DNA of 64,000 nucleotides, from contig JASANG010001869.1 in the NCBI GenBank assembly GCA_030248215.1, positions 62,001 through 126,000 on the forward strand, given 5' to 3'. The notes under the pieces are model-generated. The model was given only the letters and a program-made list of their open reading frames with translations. It was not told the DNA's origin and searched no databases. This document shows, one piece after another, positions 55,239 through 64,000 of this stretch. A program made the position numbers and the translations under genes. The DNA is from Enoplolaimus lenunculus. Taxonomy: Eukaryota; Nematoda; Enoplea; Enoplida; Thoracostomopsidae. Every line of letters begins with the position of its first letter. Position 1 is the first letter of the stretch.

Positions 55239-58200
55239 TATGTGCGTTACAAATTCTCCGCAAAACCTTAGATCCCCCGTTCGAGCTTACCGTGAAGCTT
55301 TTATACTCTACAGGTGAACGCGTCTTCTGCCTTAAAAGCAGTCCAGTTTAAATCCAAGCTTGAAGTCATATCTCGGACGAAATAGAAAATACACAAGTAC
55401 GAAAGTGCATATCGTATTTGCTAGATGTTCTACCGAGTGACGACTATATGTACAATGCCCTTGTGCAAATTTGTTTATCAGCTACTTATATATGTAGTTA
55501 AATTAGCTGGCAGTAAATTCATGACTTTTACTTTATTCTGTGAAGCCCCAAGCCTTCAAAAGATATATTTTGTCTTCCATAGAGATAAAGGTAGTATATT
55601 TATAACTTTCGCGTTTTTACAGTCAGCTTGAACAAGGTTTTTTATAAAACTTGTATGTACTTTGTTCTGTATTATACCCACCAACGATTGACATCTACAC
55701 TGGCGATGCATGGGTCGTGCCTTAATTCCTAATGCGACCGAGAACTGTTCGAATAATATGTAGCCAGTCAAGTAGCCAGATCACCTTGCTAGAGGCTCAA
55801 TTTGTCAGTTAGCAATATGTTTTCAAACTGGTGAGCATGGGTATTTATCGTTTCTGAATTGTACATTTATTGCGTGTATTAAGTGAACACAGTTTACAAA
55901 AATGTTTACCAAAAATTTAATCATGCAGTTTATAAATTTTAGAAGATCTTACCTCCAACAATGGCTGTGTCCGTGTGTCGAATTATCTGATACTGGAACC
56001 GGAGAAACATAGTACACCAGAACCCGATACCAAGAGAAGATTACTGTATCGAAATTTTATATCGGACAGCCGGCCTATTAAACAATTTAATGTCAACAAG
56101 GCTTGCTTTTATTTCAAATATGTTAACTTGAATCTTTGCTGACCAGAATCGAAAAAGACAAATAAACTATTGATTCTTTAGACATAATTGAAAATCTTTT
56201 AACGATGATTCGATAAGACAGTGGTCCTTAAGGACAGCAAGAAATACGCATCAGAGTTGATGGAAGGGCGCTTCTAGTTCCATCTCGTAATTGTCCGTTG
56301 TTTAGTAACGAGCTGAAAAAGTTTGGCCTATTGTTCATTTATGTTTTTTTCTGGCACAAAATCAATACAATTGTTCTTAGTTCAGCCTTGGTGTCTGTTG
56401 TAAATTTAATGTCTGGTTTTAATAACTTTCAGCTAATTTTCTATTTTTGACATTTCACATGGTGCACGATTTGTTTGTGTAATAGTGCAACATCACAGTT
56501 TAGTTTTTGCGCAGCCTGTGGTGGTTGTTGTCACATTTGAAGATAACATTCCTTTTCAAGCCAGTGTTTTGCGTAATAAGGAAAAAATTCGGGAACTGAA
56601 ACAACATTTGGTAGAAGCGATTTTTTAACAAAAACAAACAATGTTGCAGTAAGCCTAGCCAATCGGTAACAAGAGAGTGACGGAGCGATGAAGGAAAGCT
56701 CGCAAGCGAAGGGAGAGAGAAGACTGGTTTATTTTTTGTGTGCTTGAGAAACGAAATTAAAGATTACTATTGATTAGGAGTCAAAATCGGATCCCGTCTT
56801 ATTACCCCCTTATTCGGGTCACTGCAGTATGAAGATTAAGAGGCGTTGTGAACACAATAAACTTATGTTTTCGATAGGCCCATCGGCCATCGGGCATATT
56901 CCTCGTAAACCGGGTTTTATTTCAATATCAGAAATGTGGTCAAGAATTGTATAAAATGATTAGCCCACCTAACTAAATTGGTTCTTTTTGGTTATCACCC
57001 CACTACGGTCAGTATTCGCCGCGTAAACATCTGAATAACAATTTTGTACATTTTGAACTGCTCATGACGTGCCCTGATTATTCCGCACCAATACTTGAAT
57101 TTTTGCAAAAATACAACTTTTGAGGTCATAAGGCCACCCCTTGGTACATAATTTTTTTTGCCAAATGTTTTCAAAATTTATGTATCGTTCGAGACAACTC
57201 GCGGAGTAGAGTTGAATGGTGTTAAATTTCTCACATCGCAGGTTCACAAAGTTGTGGTCAGATAACTGTTTTGACGGATTTGGCGCCAGCACCATTCATT
57301 GGCACGAGGCTAAACTACTTTTTCAACCATTTGAGAACCCATATTTCGCCTAAATATATGGGCCCTTTTTACTTAAAATTCACATATAGGCCTCCGCGTA
57401 CCTAATCTTTCCGCCACTTTTATAGATACCACACAGAGGCAGTATACCGTTGGTACCAACCTCGCTACCTGGATTCAAAACGTCAATTTGAATTATTATT
57501 TGCGTTCGTTTGAGATTGAACCTTTTTCTAAGTTTTGTGACATGAAACAAAATGTTATTTTTCATATTTCTTATAAGACCAAAATATACAATAGATTTGA
57601 TTTGTGGTTGATGTAGCATCGGTCCAGATTAATATTACGGCACCTTTGAGAAACTTTTCGTCTGGGATAACGTGTATGTGCCTTAAAATTACTGGCACAC
57701 GTTTGTTTTGGAGATAGGGCGACCCTAGTACCGCACCTAGCAAGGCTTACTATTGGCGATTTATTTCGTTAAATTATATTAATCATTGAAGATAAGCTAA
57801 GACATTTCGGAACGAGTCCAGTATAATGTTTAGAAAGTTGCAATATATTTTCGAGTGAGTATTTATATAAAACATATAAGGAACATTTTGGTGAACGAGA
57901 CTCGCCAGCGAGTAAATTTTTTGACCCTACAGCGGCAGTATTCTAACTGAATGAATGTTCATCTTCCCAAAAATAGCCGGGAATAAATTTTTTGTATAAT
58001 CTTTTCGTAATTGTCATTGTTTTGTATTTTTCCTTACAGACTACAATAATAGTTTAATCTTTCAAACACACACATAAGTTTAAACTAAAAATATTAATAA
58101 ATGCTTTTTTGCAGATTTAGTGACAAAAGATGTTTTAACTGCAGGGGTTCCGTGCGTTGCCGACTTTACGTAGCTGTTGTGTATTATCTTTTTTAATTCG

Positions 58201-58517
58201 TTCGCTAAAATTCGGCATGTAATGGATTTAGTTTTTTAAACGTTGTAAAAATTGACACCGTTTTCTGCAACAAACTTTGGCTTGTGCAAAATTTTAGTAG
58301 AAACTTAGTAATTTCAGTCGAAACTGATTAGTTTTGAAAAGTCTGTCAAAACCACAATCAAGTTTAAGAGAAATTTTTGATAGCGTTCAGAACTTCAGCT
58401 AGCGCATTCTAAATTTTCACTGAGCTGTCTCCGTGAATATTTAAAAATCTTTGTCATTCATTCGACAACTTAACGTTTTCGGTTTACGTAAATGTTACCT
58501 TAACATAGCCATATTGA
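55239..58517. other. Intergenic, no gene seen
   Basis: No supported gene. 56767-56827 is a terminal fragment (CTTATTCGGGTCACTGCAG) of the CTGTAGTGACCC-type MITE. Confidence 0.5.
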
Positions 58518-58889
58518 CATTGGCTGGGTTTCCAAAATCCTACTTAAGTACGAATTAGTGCTTAAGTACCGGCTAAGTAATTGCTTAACAATTTTGGCCG
58601 TTTTCAAAGTTAAGTAAATACTTGTCGCTGATTAAATTTGATATTCTACAAATTAAATGTTAGGCAAGCGAACCTTGGTCTGATTGAAATATGTAGACTC
58701 CTGATGTTTTTTTAAATATAAAGCAAAACTATTAGTTCCTGTTCATGGCAATGGCCGATATTTGGTGTTTCTTCGGTTGTGCTGAAAAATGTAAGTCCTT
58801 TCTTAAGTTGTCGACTTAAGTAAGTAATTAACTTGAACATAACTTATGTAAGCAATTACTTTAGTAAACTTTCAGAAACCCAGCCAATG
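58518..58889. mobile_element. MITE with CATTGGCTGGGTTTC ends
   Basis: CATTGGCTGGGTTTCCAAAA at the left and TTCAGAAACCCAGCCAATG at the right are inverted repeats. Inside, CTTAAGTAC and related words are repeated in both orientations. A fragment of the same end occurs near 35908-35928. Confidence 0.75.
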
Positions 58890-60473
58890 CATTAGTAATA
58901 ATCCCGCGGTGCCCTACGTGACTAAATATATATTTAGCGTAAAAAGTTTAGGCATATATGCGTATTGCCGCGGTAATAGGAAAAAATCAAGGGTTTAAAA
59001 TATATCTTGAAACTATTCAAACAGTCATTCAAACTATAAAGTGCACGCGATATTTGCATCAAATCTTGGTAATAATTGATTATTTTTCGTCAAAAAGCGC
59101 TGTAATTACACTAATATGGTAAGAGTGATATTGTTGATTTCACGTTCAATTTTATCAAACCACGAGTCGATAATCTTTTTGGACAAATATGTGCAGGAGT
59201 ACATATTATGTACAGCAAAAAGAATGTATTCAGAGCGCGTTGCGTTTTTAAACCACTTAATTTATCGGCGATAAAGGGTTGTTGCAAATAAACCAAAACA
59301 GACAGAACGTGCTGGAACTGAAATTTCGGTATGAAATACACGGCATGTGTGGCACCAAGCATATGAGAAAAATAGTGCAGCTGAGGAGAGTATCATTTTC
59401 AGTGGAAAAATTTTGCTCTCAATAGAAAACTTACAACCTTGCTTGTAAGTCATCGATATCCCAAGTACGAACCTCCTTAAAGATTTTTAGCCTCCCCCTA
59501 GCAAGGTGAGCTGGCAACAGGCTTTCTAATATGTTCACTATATAAATAGGAATGTCGAGTAAATAATTGAGAAATTTGCAGCTGCATTAGCTTTTTAACG
59601 TATTCTTCTTGCTGGAGTAAACTCGAACGCACCACTACAGCCCAATATTCTGACAACAGCCATGACCGCAATAGACGTATTGTTGAAGTGATTTTAAGTT
59701 TAATTATTAGTTTTGCATAAAAATTTACATTAAACAGTATTTATATTATTAAAAACACACCATCGGCGACGGGTTGAGCAAAAAACGCAAGACTGAAAAC
59801 GCGCATAAAGTGCCAACACAGAGCGGACATTATTCAAAAATGCATTTTCAAGTGATATTTATACCCGGATGTCACAGAGACTCTACTCGTTGAAAGCAAA
59901 CCAACTGAAGACTGTCGTTTCTCGCTTTTAAAATACTAAATTTTCTTGGCACTTTTTACTCGGTTCAAGTATTTTTCTGGCTACTTTGTTCTCGGTTCAA
60001 AATCTAAATGGTTACCACCAGGTCTGTGGTTCGAAAGGTTCGCACGCACAAATGGTGCCAGTCCGTTTCCCAACGACTATATGGCAAATTGTCTAATTGC
60101 GTTTAACAATATATGTGTCGCATTTATGTGCTAATATTTCGACGGAAATATCCAAAATTGCCAATTAAAAATTTATGTCTTTTCGCCATTAATAATTACC
60201 GGCTGGTAATGTGTGATAGGTTGGTTTCACACAATACTTTAAATGTTACTGGTTTTTCGTACGTGTGCATATCGTGTCTTTTTGGTTGAGTCTTCTTAAC
60301 GCATTCATTTTGTTTTTACACTGCGAATTCCGAAGCTTCGTATTGTCTTCATCGGGGCATTTAAATAAACCAATTTTTCAATTTTGGTTGAAATTCCATT
60401 CAAGTCTTTAACCAGCGAGTCGACACGTGGGCACTGGCCATTACTGATCACTTGGTGAATTGGGTTTTCAAAC
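58890..60473 (+). other. Intergenic region upstream of the nAChR gene
   Basis: No gene seen. The nAChR promoter and leader are expected here, but no TATA box or initiator could be assigned. Confidence 0.45.
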
Positions 60474-60564
60474 ATGTCACAGGCTTCAGATAGTTTTGGT
60501 TCTGCTCAACGTTGGTTGGCTTGTTGTCAAACGGTAGTTGTCATACTACTGTTTGCACCACAAA
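60474..60564 (+). CDS. Nicotinic acetylcholine receptor subunit, exon 1
   Basis: ATG at 60474 starts MSQASDSFGSAQRWLACCQ followed by TVVVILLFAPQ, a signal peptide. Donor CAAA|GTAAGT. The exon ends one base into a Lys codon that exon 2 completes in phase. Confidence 0.8.
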
Positions 60565-60959
60565 GTAAGTGGTTAAAGTTTAAAACAGATTTCAAATTTT
60601 TGAAACAAGTTGTGGCAAAATAGCACCGGATTGTTTTAAAAGTAACATAACATGTGGGTTATATATTAACCAAATCTATATTATTAAAGCTGGAACGTAG
60701 AGCATACGTAATTTGGGCAACGTCCGAGCAAAATTCATGCATACAATTTTATATAAACAAAATATCCCATTAGCCATTCTGCTATGACAATTTAGGATAC
60801 ATGGCATATGGTGGTGTAGCAAGCATTGCAACGCAATCGCTCTGACGAATAATATAAAAATCTAAACAAATTGTGCCGAAAACTGACAAAAAATGAGTTA
60901 TAAAAATCATAAACAAATGGAGTTAAACTGACCAGACTGCAAATTAAATATTTTTTCAG

Positions 60960-61105
60960 AAATCATCGGTGGCCGGTTTGAATTTGATTTGTATCGCGAT
61001 TTGTTAGATCCAGATCGACACGATCCGCTGGTACGACCCGTCGCCAATGAATCCGAACCGGTTGTCGTTGCGCTGGGTGTTGATCTACAACAAATTATCG
61101 ACGTG
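60960..61105 (+). CDS. Nicotinic acetylcholine receptor subunit, exon 2
   Basis: Encodes [40 protein letters not shown] and [18 protein letters not shown] and the LQQIIDV ending are hallmarks of the extracellular N-terminal domain of nAChR subunits, closest by eye to alpha7-like and insect subunits. It is 146 nt long, the usual exon 2 size in this family. The alpha or non-alpha type (the paired cysteines of loop C) lies outside the window. This is a membrane ligand-gated cation channel subunit, incomplete here. Confidence 0.93.
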
Positions 61106-63264
61106 GTAATAATTAGGCTTTTGTATCCAGATTCAATTGAGCATTTGGAATAGTAGATTTTGTGTACAAATGAGGTAAACAGCTTAAAGTTAGGTTTAGG
61201 TTAGCTAAAATTTACTTATGCCAATGGTCGTAGCCAAAATTTATAAAGGTGCTACGTACTGCTTTGAAAATTACAACTACCCTCTAAACCCCACACTAAC
61301 TGGTCATTTAGTGTTTCGCCGCTAATATTAACTTTGAAGCAGAAAAGCAAAACAAAAAACCGCTGTTGTACACTTCCCTTTCTGCGAAATTAAGTCTAAA
61401 GCTTCGCCTGAGTCATCCCAAGTTTAATTCTAAGTCATGTCAAAATTTTAAAATTTCGAAAGCTGTACAAAGGAAATCGGTCACGAGTCCAAAAAATGAC
61501 CACATCATTGGATGAATATACACATAAAGTACACTGATGTTTGCTTTAAGATTTAGTTGTGAGTTTCCGACATTTATCAAAAATTCTTCAGTGCTGGGAT
61601 AACCGGCGAATGCAAACCTAACATAATTCCTGCAAAATCGAAATGTTGTATACGTTGCAGTGTTTGTAGGACGAAAAAAATCAAATAGTAATCAATAATA
61701 TTTGGCTCAAAATGGTAAGAATACAGCCAGCACAGCTAATCCCGTATCGCTATCTCATATCAGGCCCGTAAATTTTTTGGGAGGAGAAAACGCCTGGACT
61801 TCGACCATTGTCACACGCAGTCTAATTCTAAAATCACGGAGTTATGTTATGTTTTATGTTTAATATTTCGCATGTTTTTGACATGCCACTAAGTTTTCAT
61901 GCAAAATTGGTTATAAGGCGATGCTATAATCTCCGGAACTTCCGTGACGTTATAAACCAATCCTTTAACAATTTTCTTTTAGATAACCTGGTGAGCTAAG
62001 CTCTTTCGGTTATGAATTGTTAGCCATTTCCAACATTGTATGTTTTTTTCAAAGTCCCTCAACTAATCTTAATAGGGTTTTATGAAAAATACGGACCTGT
62101 ATATATATTTCTTTTAAGCACGTAGTTGGCTTGAGCATATATTATATTCATTTCACTAAAACACTTATCTTACCTATGCTTTATAGTATATATTAATTTT
62201 GACACTTTTTTTTATATTTATTTTAAATATATTTATCCTTATTGTTTTTTTATCATACCTATACATCTTCCACCTGATGCTTGCAAAGTTATGTTTTCCC
62301 TGTCACCAACCTCAGCTTCAGCAAAACTCGTCTGTTTAATGCTTGAAGTCAGCTCAAAAATAGTTTAAATCTAAAAACTTCGTCACTTATTGACCACTAT
62401 TCAATTAAATTTCAACCTATCTCGTGTCAATTTTTACCAATGTTGGAACATAGTTCTAGATAGCGTGTAAAATTCTGCTAATAATTTATGTTCCCATTAC
62501 AACTCAATCCATTGTAGTATTTCGGTGGTGGGATCAAAGCTTTTCAACTTTTAAAAACTGGCTTCTCAGCTTAATGCCAGTAAGCTGTTTGTCTAAAATG
62601 GTGCAGGTGCTTAATTTATCAATTGTGACAAATCAAGAAACTTTTCATCTATGCCATACGTTGACGTTATCACAAAGCAACTTAAAACATAATTTTTAGT
62701 GTTTTTTATTTTAAATTTAAAAAGTACCGAAAGACACTTTAAAAAACAAGATGTAGAAGACATTTCGCAGTTCAGATGACTTAAAAGTTTATTATCGCAG
62801 AGCTTCAACAAGGATACCCGGGGTTCTTCTCTACTGCCTACAAAATTACCCCCCTATAAAGGTACCAACAAGGTACGTAGCAATTTATCTAAAAATATCG
62901 AGCACATATCAGGTACACCCTCTTGAGCAAAATGAGCGGGAAGCCGAATAAGCGTAAACAACAAAGAGTACCGTCACGCTGACCCAGCGGTTATGCAAAT
63001 TCCACAATATCATGCATACACCAGGTGACTTTTGAAGGCGAAGTGTGAAGAGTCACCTAGCGCACGCATGATATCGTGGAATTTGCATATTCCCACAAGT
63101 GTTCGTTGTTTTCCTCAAATGAAGCAGCCTTCGCCAATATTACTTAACGCTTTTTTTTCTGTTCAACTGAATCATTTGTTCGTGACTTGACCGAAAATGT
63201 TTCATTTGCTGTCATAATTCTATATTTGTTGATTTAAAACAACAAAAGACAATATTAACTTCAG
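61106..63264 (+). other. nAChR intron 2
   Basis: GT-AG intron of 2.2 kb. It carries a 98-bp hairpin (62992-63089) and no other recognised element. Confidence 0.8.
62992..63089. repeat. Large imperfect hairpin with ATGCAAAT ends
   Basis: TATGCAAATTCCACAATATC and GATATCGTGGAATTTGCATA are inverted arms, continuing through ATGCATACACCAGGTGACT and AGTCACCTAGCGCACGCAT, with a loop near 20 nt. It may be a tiny MITE. The octamer ATGCAAAT appears in both arms. Confidence 0.88.
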
Positions 63265-63309
63265 GATGAGAAAAATCAACTGATTGTAACAAACGTTTGG
63301 TTGCGATTT
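63265..63309 (+). CDS. Nicotinic acetylcholine receptor subunit, exon 3
   Basis: Acceptor CTTCAG, donor TTT|GTAAGT. It encodes DEKNQLIVTNVWLRF, matching DEKNQVLTTNIWLQM of alpha7. The exon is exactly 45 nt, the conserved exon 3 size of nAChR genes, phase 0 both ends. The next exon is beyond the window. Confidence 0.95.
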
Positions 63310-64000
63310 GTAAGTACTTCAGTATTCTGTAGTGCTTAAAGATTGCTTCTTTCAGTTTTACTTACGGCTTACCGCCAGTGGTGGAATCAAGAATTTCCGG
63401 CGGGACAGAACACCTTTTATACTTCAAAAATTTTCAGCTTTTAAGCATAGGGACGTTAACAAGTGTTTGAATGTGTTGAAATGCACTCTCTTTTGGAACG
63501 ACCAATTATTATATTAGTTTCTTGGCCAATGCAAAGAACAGGGGCGGAGCAGTATTATAAGTATATTCGTAAGCCTAAGCCTAAGCCTCAGCGTAAGAAT
63601 GAGTTTGTTCCTAAGCCTAAGACTAAGCATAAGCTAAGCCAAAAAATTAGCCTAAAGCTTAAGGTTACTTTTTTCTAGTCCCGCAGAAAAACGTTCCGCC
63701 CCTGATCTTTACATGGGCCATTTTTTCAACCACCTATATGTGTTCAGTGCTGTAGCAGACTAGGGTGGTCCCGCAAAATTTCGGTGTGGGGCCCTGTGCA
63801 ATGATCAAAATATTTTTTCAATTTTTTTATTTAAAATGTTAGGGTCGCGGCCACCAAAATGAAGGTATGGACATAACTGCTCCGGCACTGCCATGGTTAG
63901 AAATCTTTTTAGCGGCCTTGCCCGGTCAGAAACCAAACTCAACTGTTTTGGCTTGACTATCTGTTTCTGCATACTTTTGACAGCTAAGCAGCATCATCAG
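63310..64000 (+). other. nAChR intron 3 (to window edge)
   Basis: No further nAChR exon was recognised in this part. It holds a MITE at 63524-63719. Confidence 0.6.
63524..63719. mobile_element. MITE with TTAGGC-like interior, copy C (inverted)
   Basis: Ends GGCCAATGCAAAGAACAGGG and CCCCTGATCTTTACATGGGCC are inverted repeats, continued inside by GCGGAGC / GTTCCGC. The interior holds CCTAAGCCTAAGCC-type hexamers (the reverse of TTAGGC). The flanking 8-mers match only partly. Confidence 0.83.

Overview
The window is animal genomic DNA: AT-rich, with GT-AG introns, split genes and many short DNA transposons. It holds one complete gene, a laminin beta subunit (2618-36821, + strand), and the first three coding exons of a nicotinic acetylcholine receptor subunit (from 60474, + strand, running off the right edge). 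I cannot fix the species. Laminin beta, a nAChR with the usual exon sizes, a possible trans-splice acceptor before the first ATG and heavy MITE content fit an invertebrate. An ascidian is one possibility, held with low confidence.

Laminin beta (2618-36821). I resolved 32 coding exons plus two candidate last exons. Every junction was joined by reading phase, and both complete chains have an open frame: 1820 aa with last exon 33a, 1803 aa with 33b. The protein has a signal peptide, the LN polymerisation domain, a first LE block, the domain IV globule, a second LE block, coiled coil II, the cysteine-rich beta knob and coiled coil I. The main discovery is at the 3' end. Exon 32 can splice in phase to 33a (34402-34592) or 33b (36682-36821), and each encodes the C-terminal coiled coil and the beta-gamma cysteine with a different tail. 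The C-terminus of laminin beta joins the gamma chain and influences integrin binding, so this would be a switch in adhesion properties.

Introns of the laminin gene hold mobile elements: a family with internal tandem repeats (439-1373, 6217-7174, 7953-8614, 9487-9588), hAT-type MITEs, a foldback element, and in the 5.6 kb intron 16 a decayed minus-strand DNA transposon flanked by direct repeats.

36822-60473 is about 23.6 kb without any gene I can support. It contains MITE families: one with TTAGGC-like interiors and 8-bp target duplications, two long foldbacks rich in TGAGTT/AACTCA, one with ends reading CTGTAGTGACCCGAATAAGAG, and one with ends reading CATTGGCTGGGTTTC.

nAChR (60474-63309 and beyond). 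Signal-peptide exon, then exons of exactly 146 and 45 nt, the sizes typical of this receptor family. The rest of the receptor lies outside the window.
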